Origin: Trichobilharzia regenti
Taxonomy: Eukaryota > Platyhelminthes > Trematoda > Strigeidida > Schistosomatidae
NCBI GenBank assembly: GCA_944472135.2
Contig: OX235265.1
Span: 55,253,112 to 55,317,111, forward strand
Direction of reading: 5' to 3'
DNA: 64,000 nucleotides
The notes under the pieces are model-generated. The model was given only the letters and a program-made list of their open reading frames with translations. It did not search any database and was not told the DNA's origin. Made by a program: the position numbers and the translations under genes. Positions 43,814 through 55,158 of this stretch are shown piece after piece. Position 1 is the first letter of the stretch; each line of letters starts with the position of its first letter.

Positions 43814-44043
43814 TAAAAAGAAACTTATAATAATATACTGTTTTCATTGAAAGAAGACATGTCTATATATACAATGGAGGAGAATGTAATAACGATAGTA
43901 AACACAGTTGGCATAAGTTAATACTATTGGTTTGTATCCTTGATATCGGTCAACTGTGGCTCACTGTAAACTGTAGTACTCTTTAAGTCACGACAATTTT
44001 GAGGTGTGCAATATGGAAATTATAACGGCGTTATGCAAAAGAC

Positions 44044-44874
44044 TTAAGCCAATACCATGTTTTCCTCCCCAAATAATGACCTAAAGTTCCCAACAAATTT
44101 CAATAATAAACCCTTCACGTCTTCTAGGTAATAGGAAGAATAAGCCGGGTGACTTAAGATGTAACATGACAAGAATAAATCGAAGAAGTTGTCATAAAAG
44201 CAAGGTGGTAATACGTCCTTAAGGTATACCACTCCTAAATATAAAAGAAAAAGCCTACACTCCGTTGCTTTCCAATGGTCAACGTCGTCTAATGTTCGAC
44301 ACTTACGCTGGAATTCAAAAGGAGTCAACTTGTGTGAGCCGAGTAGTCTGCAGTTAACAGTGTGCAATATCGCAGGATGCATGCCATCTGCCCTAGATGT
44401 GGCCATGGATTTCCACAGGCCAATCAACTTTCGAACTACACCTAAGTATACGAGATGCATGCTATCTATAGGGAAAACAGTGATCATGTCTACATGCAAT
44501 CTCTCGAAAGGAGATTTACCCTTATGGTGACATGGCAAAGTTTGGTTGCGAAAAGACATGTCTGTTCTTAAAGCAGCACATATAGTAGGAAAAACCATGC
44601 GATGATTAGCACGAAAGCATAAAGCCTCACATTTATCGCATCCTTGTGTTGAATTGTGACCACTTATTTGCTTAACTAGTGCTCTTGCTGGTGTATCACA
44701 GATGACGGCCTTAAGTACAATGTCTATGCGATGATTGTTGGGTAATGTGACACCATTGGCACAAATGTTTTCTAATTCGATGATAGTGTCCCTCAAAAAA
44801 GTGTGTATACTTACAGGTTTACACGAACCACAGTAGACTCCTACCAAGAAAACGGATTCATGCAGTCTACACAA
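44044..44874 (-). CDS. CACTA-like transposase fragment
   Basis: 276 open codons. Features: [20 protein letters not shown], then [31 protein letters not shown] (a CX2C pair with a later Cys), [20 protein letters not shown] and [14 protein letters not shown]. The [15 protein letters not shown] block is characteristic of animal CACTA/EnSpm-type transposases (usually D.MH...LGV.R). The frame continues with [20 protein letters not shown], typical of the following helical region, and stops at 44044. The nominal start is a TTG at 44872-44874. The protein probably begins in an upstream exon (minus, higher coordinates), since TTTATTATTAG at about 44891 could be an acceptor. The C-terminal region is missing. 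Confidence 0.7.
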   Translation of the reverse strand: MCRLHESVFLVGVYCGSCKPVSIHTFLRDTIIELENICANGVTLPNNHRIDIVLKAVICDTPARALVKQISGHNSTQGCDKCEALCFRANHRMVFPTICAALRTDMSFRNQTLPCHHKGKSPFERLHVDMITVFPIDSMHLVYLGVVRKLIGLWKSMATSRADGMHPAILHTVNCRLLGSHKLTPFEFQRKCRTLDDVDHWKATECRLFLLYLGVVYLKDVLPPCFYDNFFDLFLSCYILSHPAYSSYYLEDVKGLLLKFVGNFRSLFGEENMVLA

Positions 44875-45278
44875 CTTATACGCTATGCCTAATAATAAAA
44901 ATGGCCGGTACTGTTAAAGTCGCAATATAAAACGTATCACTACGCAAGTAATTACTTGGAAAACTTCGTAAAAAAGAAGGGTGACAAACAGGCCAACTCA
45001 CAACAAAGGAAGTAAAATGGTGGATTCCGCCGCTTCGAAGGATTTCAGTGCAGTAAAACATTTCTCAGGTAGGAGCCTGTGGTGATGTATTCAGATAGTG
45101 AACGTACATTTAATTGATTGTTTATATTAAAAGAGTTTATTATTTTAAATTATGTATTATTATTCACTAATTCTGATTCATTGTAACGCAGTTCTAAAAA
45201 GTTAACTGTCATTGGTTGAGTAAGTACATCAGGGTTACTCCTATTGGTTGATTTGTAGCCAATAACCGTTCATCAGGT

Positions 45279-45474
45279 TGCCCCAAAAATTCTGCAATGC
45301 GCCCTAAGTTTTCCTCGGAATCTGCAATGTGCCCTAAGTTTGCCCCAAAAATTCTGCAATTTGCCCAATGTTTGCCCCAAAAATTCTGCAATGCGCCCTA
45401 AGTTACCCAAAAATTCTGCAATTTGCCCGAAGTCTGCCCCAAAAATTCTGCAATGCGCCCGAAAAAAATGCTAG
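45279..45474 (+). repeat. right subterminal 32-bp-type units (about six, diverged)
   Basis: Variants of the left-array unit in the same plus-strand orientation: TGCCCCAAAAATTCTGCAAT followed by GCGCCCT or TTGCCC, with some shortened units, ending in GCCCGAAAAAAATGCTAGC. Confidence 0.9.
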
Positions 45475-46710
45475 CTGTAATTTTGTTGTTAAATTCTTAA
45501 TTCATCCTATTATCTTCAACAAGTCTTTTGTTTCTTGTACCCCAGTACAACATACAAACTTGCTTGGAACATAGAGCGAACTAAGGGTTATTGCAGGTAA
45601 CAAAATACAACTCTAAGTGACGGACAGAGTGAAAACACTGAAATATGCTAGTAAATTAAAATTAAAAAGCGGTAGAATAAATAAATACGGAGTACTCATT
45701 TTTGTGTAGTCATATCAATATTGGGGAACAAATGTCGCATTGGCCTTAATTTTACTGTTTGATCTTTATGCTATGTTATAACTTTCTGACCTAGTCTATG
45801 TTCACAGTAGGTGATTTTGTTAAAAGGATTGAAGTCCCTGACCAGTAGCAATAACTACTGATCATTGGGCTCGCATACTCCACTGACAAAGAACTATGCT
45901 GTGCAGAAGGATTTCTTTGTAGATCCTTCTGTTATCCACTTCACTTGACTACATTTGACCGCTTCTACGAATACTGATGAAAAACAGATATTGCTGCTGA
46001 AATTTTCTTTATTTTATCTTAATATTCGTTAACACCAACAATTACAACTATTTGTGTACAACATATTCTGCTTGAATTATCGTGTTTCATGTCGGTGTCA
46101 ATCAGTTGTAGTAGTCTGAGGCAGAATGCATAAACTATTAAGTTAGAACATGTCGATATGTATGTTAAAGATAAGTAATGAACATGACATTGAATATAGG
46201 TAAGGTGTGCAAAACTGCCACGCCGAAAAGACCGGGTGAATAGCAGTGCAGCAGTTAAAAGCCCTAGACTGTATAAGGGTAAGCAGCCACATGAACTCAC
46301 TTCGATGACTTTCAGAAACTACAGACATAATATTCCTCTTTGAGTTATTCTCTCTATCGGTTAATTCTGGTACATAAGCTATTGATTAGAGAAATAGCTT
46401 CTTGATCTTACGCTATAAATTAAGTAATGCACCTAGTGTCCGCAGTTATGGAAGGGCCCGTTACAAAGTCACAATATTGATTTTTCTCTAGAATGGGCCC
46501 ACGTCATCTGTCACAACTGCTTCAAGCACAACACCAGTAATCTCAAGGCAATCATATTAGTCAGTGTTATATACCTCGAAATGCAAAACGTATTTAATAT
46601 AATATCACCGTGTACTCTTTCAGAATTTATACTCGATATGTTCCCAATTGCCTCCTTACCTGAGGGATTGCATACAAATACTTAAGACTGTGTCATCTAT
46701 TCATTGACAG

Positions 46711-46869
46711 GTCACAAATGAGGCTATACGGAGTAGCGTTCTTCGTCTTCCTGTATTTGTAGACTATGTTAGTAATGTTTGTGATGTATTCAACATTGAT
46801 AGAGCTCTCCTACATGTGGACAACCTCAAGTTAGTCACTCATGAACTGACAATTCGCAGTATAAGTTGA
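46711..46869 (+). CDS. exon-like segment, unidentified (copy B)
   Basis: Duplicate of 34386-34544 with the same acceptor and frame. Confidence 0.35.
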   Translation, partial: VTNEAIRSSVLRLPVFVDYVSNVCDVFNIDRALLHVDNLKLVTHELTIRSIS

Positions 46870-49811
46870 TTTATTGCCTAAACAGAGACAAACAGCTTTT
46901 ACAAGCGAGTACATGTGGAGAGCCGCATCACTTGGTCAAGGTTGTACGACCAATCTTGTTGTATTATTAAAAGAATCATTAAAGTGATATGACTTCGAAT
47001 AGGTGAATTATGAAAAACAAGGTGTTTTATTAAATAAGTATGTGGTAGACTTTGTCTTATAGTGATTTAATTGCTTGTTTTTAAGCATTTTGTTAAACAG
47101 GTCCTATGTGAATAGTAAACAACGTGGCAATAATTGATGTCTATTTTTGGTTCTGATCTATATTCAACAACTAAAGCAGTTGATCATGTGAAGAAGTTGT
47201 TATAATTATTTGTAATAGTAGTATTTCGCAATGACCGAATTACAGGAAACCAACAACACAGAGAAGCGTGAATTCGGGAATTTGTATTTGGCGGAATTAT
47301 TTGTAATTCATATAATAAATATTAACAAACAACAGTAAGTATCTTAACAATACAGTAATAGAAACTGTCAATCACCACAGGAGTTGCCCATAAATTATTG
47401 GTTTTGAATAAAATCTAGATAGTGGAGGAATTTTAATGCATAAATAGGAGGAATGGAGCTTAGTGAAGCAGTATATCAGTAGTATCTTTTAATTCCCACC
47501 TCAGTGGTGTGATATTGTGGCTGGTGCTACTGACAAGATTTTGTAAGTGGTATGTATTTTGTCTTTTGTAGGAATACTCAGTAGCGGAGGGATAGATTAA
47601 ATGTCCTTGTGAAACAACGTAGAAACAGGGAAGGAAGGCAAAAGAAGCCTAACATGGAGAACACAAGCAAATGGTGGTTTTAGTGTAAAGCATATCTATT
47701 TTGCCATATCTGTACATCTATCTGTCAATAAACTATTCCGCTGCCAAATATTACCGTGTTCTGCTGTTATATTGACAAAAAAGTTATTAAAGTCAGTTGG
47801 ATCCAAAAGCCATCGACCTCTTGCTCAGCAAAACTCATCTGGGCATTAGAACACCAATGCAATTGGAGAAATACATAAGGAATCTGTCTGGGTATGGGAG
47901 TGTTAGTGAGAGGTCACTCTATTAGTAATGGCTACGCAAACTGTACCAGAATATCTTGTGAGTTTCCGCTTTTGGTAATAATAAAAATATACTCACAAAA
48001 GGTAAGCTGACGTCACTGATCACATGCACAAACGAATGTCACTCCATGTATTACATTACTGTAATGGTTTCTGGTCCCGAGATAGGCTTCGTATTTTGGA
48101 TAGTCAATATGATGTTTTGATTTGTCTTTGGTCTACGCAGAAAAAATACTATAAGAATCGGGGGACAAAAACTTTAAGCAAACATCGAAATCCCTTTATC
48201 TCCTTAAATGGTACTGCGTTCGGTGTCTGGGATGGGTAACTGATATGCGCACTAGTCAGGGAGGTGTCTTTCGGAAATATTAGGTCCAAAACATTATCTT
48301 GTGTGCACTCTATAGTTTGTATCCAACCACATTACTGTGTTTCATCCGAGAACCTACTGTATCGATTCCCAAAATCACTTCCAATAATTTCGTAAGTGAA
48401 CTTTAATTGTGAAGTGTAGTGAAAAACTGTGATTACTACATGCGGAAGTTCACTGATTTGGTTGGGTTGGAGATAGGCACAACCTACAAAAGACGTTTAG
48501 TGCCACCGTTGATGTATCATACATATTCAGGTTTGTGTTTTCGTAATGTACAGTCTTACAGTTGGATTTTACGTAGATAATGTATCCCCCATCATGCCCA
48601 ACTAGTCTGTTCCTTCTGAATAATGAATTACCTTTGCAGTGAAAGAAGTCATCACTTAGTTCATATATTCACTAATCTTCAATAGTCACCAACTCTGCAG
48701 GTTGGATTAACAATAGTGGTGATTGTATGTATGTCAGTTTTCAGAGGACCTAGTGTTATTAAAAAGTACTCCAAGATTAGCTGAATCATGTTGCTAGAGT
48801 TTTGTAGTGTTTTGAAGCAGCTTAAAATGAGATGCAATTACATTGTTTTGAGACAGTAATGTAGTTTCCATGTCTATGGAAGTGCCGGGAAAATAAGAAC
48901 TGTAGAGAGAGTCAATAACATCTACATGTTACTTAAATCGGACCCGAAGGAAGATTGACTGTCACAGGAAAATGAAATAAAAGGTTCTTGCTGAGGGTGT
49001 GAATTATCTGTACGATAAAAACGACTCTCCGGCAGTAAATATGCATTGCTGCACCAGCCAGACTACTTGTGCAGGAGGTCGATACTAATTCAGAGTGGCA
49101 AGCAGTTGTAGTAAGTTGGTGGTCATGTTGTAAGCCTAAATTAAAATGATGTCGTTGCATCAGATCTTCCAACCAAAGGATGAGTACTGATGTTGGATGG
49201 AGGAATGTCACTGTGTGACACATCATGCAATTCAAACCGGCTAAAGATATTGTCTGTCCGGGAGCCTATTCTCAAGTCTTCCAACCTTCTCATTTATGGT
49301 AGTTGGGTGAGAGTAAACCCTACCGCGTTTTAAATTTAACTCCCTCCTGGATTTCTCGTCTTTCACTGGCTAGAACAGTGGCGGTCAATTGGAATTTCGA
49401 TTTCCCGTGGGTAGGTACTGTGGGGAAGGCATACGTTATCATGATATGTTTTCGCGCACTGAATGGGTTATCGCGTTCACGGCTACAGAGACGTTATAAT
49501 CGCTCAATATTGTGAAAATAGATTATATTTGACTAGTTTTAGCTTTCTCTAGCCGAAAAAAGCAATACTTTCCTGTATTGTTTGCATTTTAATGGGTAAA
49601 ATTGGCTAGATATCCCAGACGAATTGTTACCAAAACAAGTCATCCTATATAATAAATTTCGCGCAGAAAGACAATTATTTGCGTTTCAAAGCTATTTTTA
49701 TTTGCGAGTTGTTTTAGATCTAAAGGTTGTAAATTGACTACAGGCAATGGTTGTTGTCACAGCAGTTATTCTATGAGAATCGGGCATTTGAAAGTGAAAT
49801 AGCCCACAGAC

Positions 49812-50016
49812 ATAAGATAGATGTATATTTTGAGGATGTCAAACACTTATTATCATCCTTGATGATTGAAACATTCCATAACACATCAAAGAGACCATGC
49901 GATAAATGAGATAAGCTGCTGAATTTCCTGGTGATTATATTCATTTTGATGAAGTTCCTTGTTAAAATCGCTCAGGCGAAGATGTGATACTATCATAATT
50001 TACATTGTCACATAGA
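49812..50016. repeat. ~205-bp dispersed repeat (third copy)
   Basis: Duplicate of 37487-37691; same family as 27725-27933. Confidence 0.85.
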
Positions 50017-50236
50017 ATTTCGGGAGACCGTAATTGCTCAGTGCATAACATGGCATCAGATTATGTTGATATCAGTGTGCATTTGTGCAAGAAGAATAGT
50101 GTAGATGGTCCTTCTAAAATGTCAGACTGCTTAGAATTAGTATCAGCTTTCTGTCGAATAGTAGCTAGCAGCTGTGTCCTACAACTACTACACCTGTTCC
50201 TTAAGTTTATCAGTCTTAATAATTATTCATTTTCAG

Positions 50237-50340
50237 ATCACTGAGATCCTTAATGAATTACTTGTAGCTATGAAGGATATGGAAGATGCACTTATGACTC
50301 ATATTTTCAAAGCATTTATTATTAAACAAGTTATCTGTAG
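50237..50340 (+). CDS. exon-like segment, unidentified (copy B)
   Basis: Duplicate of 37912-38015. Confidence 0.3.
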
Positions 50341-52429
50341 GGATTTTGTGATGTTCAGGTTACAATGCTTGAGTGTGTGTAGTTACTGCACACTATTGTG
50401 CGTGGAGGGACAGTTGGTGAAAATGAAGATAGAATAAAGTTTCCTATAAACTCAATATGAATACTACAAACTGTTGATAAGAAACTGCATCAAAGGAAAA
50501 AAATTCCGAACAGCTAGAAAATATTACCGCAGTTTCGGTGGTTATTACCTTTTACATTTGTAAATCGTCTTTCCAAAGTTCAGAATGACGCCGAAACATC
50601 AATGCTACCCCATAGAAATTCGTGAGAGATCTTACATGTCAGGTTGTCTTACGAATTCTAAACTTGCAAATCTTTCAATTTACCTGTCACTGAAATACCA
50701 CTTATCTACTTCATGATAGTCTTTTTATTTACGCACTATTACACTCCATTTTATCTCAACTGGATAGGCCTTTATTAAAGCTGAGACTTACCCTTTGTGT
50801 CTATTAGTTGCTTGCTTTGATTAGAAACACAACAACACCAACGTTTGAACAAAGCTGTATTTTCATCGCAAACGTCATAGTTCCCACGCGTACACCGATA
50901 TGGTTAGCATACTACCATTCCAAGGACTCTATAGCCACTTGTCGTATATATCTTGTAGGTGGACTTTCAATGATGCATTAACCATAATTGTACTTTATAC
51001 CATTTTGAAGTTTCTCAGGTCGTTGTTCTCCTCCTGAGATAGCTTTTAATCACGTGAGAGCATAGCACTTGCTCAAATATACGGTGTTCATTGTGAAGAG
51101 TTTACAATTTAACATTTATGATAACCTGTTCTAATTGCTTGTACAATAATCGAACGGTTTAAACTTTTGTAAAGTATTAATTTATGATACTTCACGATTA
51201 CAATTTATAACATAACTTATTGTGCCTGTAGAAATGACATGCATTGGTTGTAGACACCCGTTTATACGACATATTAAATTAGTATTATTCGCTTGCTGCT
51301 ATACTTTAGAAGATGAACAATGTGTGCGACAGTGAAAACCACAGAAGAATGCTGTCATGACCAAAGAATGAGAAAGGAGAATGAACCTTTTTCAGCAAAG
51401 GTAGGCAAATATAAAGCGTTTAACTTTTTTCTAACTTCAGCGATTTAAAAAAAATACACTATTCACTTGTTTGCAGATATCCGGTAATGTCAGTCAACCT
51501 GGTCACAGCAATTCGACATCGCCGAAATAATTACAAAAACACAATTGTGCTTATTATTTTTCAAATATATTTAACATCCTGCTTACCATACTTTTCCTAT
51601 TCTATCTGAGTGCAACTAAATATCTCATCATGACGAGATGGAGGCCTGACTTATCAATGAGACCTGAGAAAGTAATTGTTGGCATAATTCAACGTAAGCG
51701 AAATCTTACTACGATGGCAACAGCCCAACCTATTCAATTATTCGTCTCGTGTAGACTTCATGTTACACTATACGTTAACATCACGCTTTAAGTGAAGTAA
51801 TAGTAATGCACTACTTTAGAATACACTTAACCTTATACGAAATCGAACTCACCTGCAATGCCTAAGTTCTATTCTTATTTTTCAAATACTGAAGTTAGGT
51901 ATTTTTGTCACTGGTCCCTACAGATTTACCTATAGCTAGGAGACGTACTCGCGTAACTTTAGGCAGATGTTTAGCCTTGACTAAAGTGCTTACAATTCAC
52001 CACTTATATCCATCGCTAGTGTTCCTACAGAATTACACTTACGTATAGTAACGAGTTCATATCCTAGGGAGTACCGGTCTAGTATACCGTACTCCACTGC
52101 ATACAGAGCAAATAGAACACAAGAATATTACATAGAAAATTTTACTTCGCTGCAACGCAAACACATTTATCAACATGTATGGGCTGTGCACAGTCAAAGA
52201 TGAAAGTCTTCGTTTGGAAAGTATCTCCCATTATTCGACGGAAACTTCGCAGTGTCCAAATCGCGTCGCCTTTAAATTCTTTCGCAATTCAAGTAAACAG
52301 AACTGTATGCCCACATCCAAAGTAATCCGGTATCACGGACTGGAAAAAAGAATCTACAAGGTTACAAGTGAACCAGCGGACTTATCTTCACTTGCTCTTG
52401 TATGTAGGATCAATCCCTACAATTGGTTC

Positions 52430-52682
52430 TGTCTGTCTGTTTTCGACATAGAACTATGCACAAATGTGCGCCAGTTCAAGTCGCCACATTCCGTGTAGCA
52501 CGCGAAGCAAGAGAAGAAAGTACAAGAAAAGCATAATAGAAACAGTGAGCAGAGGTGTGAGACAAAAGAGTAATAAAGAAATACAAAACAGTTTCATTGA
52601 AGATCATAAGTCACAAGGAGTGGATGCATCTGCGCCACTGAGAACGGTCTTGAGCCATGTCACCAATTGTTTCCAACCATAG
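52430..52682 (-). repeat. RTE 3' tail fragment (copy B)
   Basis: Duplicate of 40105-40357. Confidence 0.85.
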
Positions 52683-53508
52683 ATTTTTGCAATTGGTTAC
52701 TCAAATGCATCTGGTAATAAGTCGTAAAATACTCGTCTTTGTCCCATGGGGACTACATCCGCTTCCACTGAATTTATTTAACTGACAGGCCTCATTACGA
52801 CTCTACATTCCTAAAAGTGATACAGATTAAATTCACTCGCATAAATTAAGCATTTAAATATTAACATGCATGACTTAAGTATCCAACAAATTCAGTCACC
52901 ATAGTTTACACTTCTTTCGAAATGTGCAGCACATTAATGGTGCAGAAAATACCATGAATATTACGCATACATAATATTATCAACTGCCAGTAATTGTGCC
53001 ATGGAATCATAATACAAAAATACATTTGACATTAGTCTGAGGGGCAAAAATATTGGAGCGATACATACAGGCTAGATGAAAGTTTGTTAGATGAAATTTG
53101 TCTCACCACTATGCAAGATCTCATTCGCCAGTTTTTCCTCTGCATGTGAACGTAGCCACATACTGGTACATGAAAAAGGTTGTCACTGTTAGCAATATAT
53201 AAGGTTCTCGCCTTTTAAAAATCTTCTAATGCGTTTGCAGCTCCTTACATCTGTGCTGCTTTCGTTCTCACTGATTACCTGGGATGAAATTTTAGAAAAA
53301 GGGCTCGTTAACGAAGCACATTATTGCCACAGTTAATTCGCAAGAAACACAGGATACCGGACTATGTGAGTGAGAAATATCGAAGCAGAAAATATTGTGC
53401 GCATAACCACTACCCAAGAAATGCGTTGAGACCGACGGGATCGGAATCACTGATAATCACCATAATGGCTGACCAGTCTCCAGAAAGTGCACATCAAAAA
53501 GAGCATTG

Positions 53509-54637
53509 GGTGACTCTAAAGAATAGCGGCCCAAACAGAAACGACCTTTTAACGCAAAAATGACGTTGACAGGGACAACTTCGGCCAATGAAAAGGCTCA
53601 AAAAGAAAGGCGCATAATTGTAAAAAACGGTTTATATAGAAGTAATGCAATCATGATAAACAGTTACAAAGAATGGCGTTCGCGTATATGTTGCAAAAAA
53701 ACCTCCCAGTTTCTCATGGGAGTCTTCATAGTCATATGAAACCAGTTTCGGTACATAAATTCATCCAGATAACTGTGAATCATGGGATTTCTCGATCCAT
53801 TAACCGCTCTTATACGTCTTTCTAGACGACTCCAAAATCTTTCACTGGAACTGGTGTGGGTTCCATCCAAAGGATTCCGGAAACCGTTCGTATGATTAAC
53901 AACATGATGAATGTACCCATGATTCGATAATTGACGGTATCCGCTCCATTCATCCGTATGAATGGTCGTCCCCGGCAACACCAAACGCTTATTAATAGGC
54001 ACTAATACTGCTGCACTGCGATTGGGAATCGCTTCTATATACCCTTTGCGCAGTGTCGTGTCGTAGATACCCAGTATCCACTACTGGTTTGCTTGTAATC
54101 TCCCGCGGTTGTATTTCCTTTTTATAAGTACAGTCTCATGAATATGGACTATGCCGCCGACTCCCCCGAGAACTTGAGTCAGGGTGTTCACTTTCCAGGA
54201 GGAAACATCTCTGTAGTAGTTGTACCATTGCACTGCTGACACCTCTGAATTTTCTGTTTCATAAGCTGTAGCTGTGACTGCTCTTTTCAGGACCCAGAAG
54301 TTACAGATCATTACAATTTTCGTCAAAGGTAGTTTAGACCTTGAGAGAAAAGTTCCTAAGGGATCTGTAAACTAAAAAACAACGACAAACCATCTCGAAC
54401 CGATTTCCTCCTTCGGCACTCAATACATCTGTATACAAAGCCATCAATGGCCTCTGCTTACATTTGTATATGCATAACTCCTCCGCACTGGCAAATTTTC
54501 GACAAAGCTATGAGTCCGTTATCCGAACAGTAATCGAAAACATCCATGATTACTACCGAAAATGATACAGTCAGCTGATTCCTTGCTCAAGGTCACTTTT
54601 TTGTTCGAGGGTCGTTTTCGGTTGGGCCGCTATTCTT
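53509..54637 (-). mobile_element. Merlin DNA transposon, copy B
   Basis: Duplicate of 41184-42312, including the shortened right terminus. Its left 403 bases are repeated in inverted orientation at 54639-55041. Confidence 0.8.
53664..54326 (-). pseudogene. Merlin/ISXO2-type transposase, copy B
   Basis: Same as 41339-42001, with the same in-frame TAG (54081-54083) and the same Asp-to-His change, so both lesions predate the duplication. Confidence 0.85.
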
Positions 54638-54638
54638 C

Positions 54639-55041
54639 TTCATCATGTTGTTAATCATACGGACGGTTTCCGGAATCCTTTGGATGGAACCCACACCAGT
54701 TCCAGTGAAAGATTTTGGAGTCGTCTAGAAAGACGTATAAGAGCGGTTAATGGATCGAGAAATCCCATGATTCACAGTTATCTGGATGAATTTATGTACC
54801 GAAACTGGTTTCATATGACTATGAAGACTCCCATGAGAAACTGGGAGGTTTTTTTGCAACATATACGCGAACGCCATTCTTTGTAACTGTTTATCATGAT
54901 TGCATTACTTCTATATAAACCGTTTTTTACAATTATGCGCCTTTCTTTTTGAGCCTTTTCATTGGCCAAAGTTGTCCCTGTCAACGTCATTTTTGCGTTA
55001 AAAGGTCGTTTCTGTTTGGGCCGCTATTCTTTAGAGTCACC
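54639..55041 (+). mobile_element. inverted Merlin fragment (C-terminal half plus terminus)
   Basis: Complement of 53509-53911, with the same length (403 nt) and few differences. It includes a plus-strand transposase piece (54680-54886, from DGTHTSSSERFW to RERHSL) and the full terminus TTTAGAGTCACC at 55030-55041. Confidence 0.92.
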
Positions 55042-55158
55042 ATCGAAAACCTCCATGATTACTTCCGAAAATGATACAGTCAGCTGATTCCTTGCTCAAG
55101 GTCACTTTTTGGTTCGAAGGTCGTTTCGGTTTGGGCCGCTATTCTTTAGAGTCACCGA
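55042..55158 (+). mobile_element. third Merlin terminal fragment
   Basis: ATCGAAAACCTCCATGATTA through GGGCCGCTATTCTTTAGAGT and CACC matches the right end of Merlin (54533-54637) and retains the complete terminus. It directly abuts the preceding inverted fragment. Confidence 0.88.

Larger units (their letters stand above)
42356..45475 (-). mobile_element. CACTA-like (EnSpm-type) DNA transposon at the duplication junction
   Basis: About 3.1 kb. The left end CAGCTAGCATTTTCTTCGGG (42358) and right end (complement, up to ~45477) form inverted repeats of about 45 bp with one base difference in the part I compared. Subterminal 32-bp units occur at both ends, as in CACTA elements, where they bind the transposase. 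The transposase fragment is on the minus strand. The ends begin CAG, not CACTA, so the superfamily is tentative. One or two bases at each end are ambiguous. Confidence 0.75.
45475..54680 (+). repeat. 9,206-bp direct duplication, copy B
   Basis: Second copy of 33150-42355. At its right end the sequence runs on without a break into the inverted Merlin fragment (54681 onward), so this right flank is probably the ancestral one. Its left flank is the CACTA-like element. Confidence 0.95.

Noticed and set aside
45209..45574. Open frames rich in repeated NFWG or PKILQ peptides
   Set aside because: They are translations of the right subterminal repeats and have no independent coding support.
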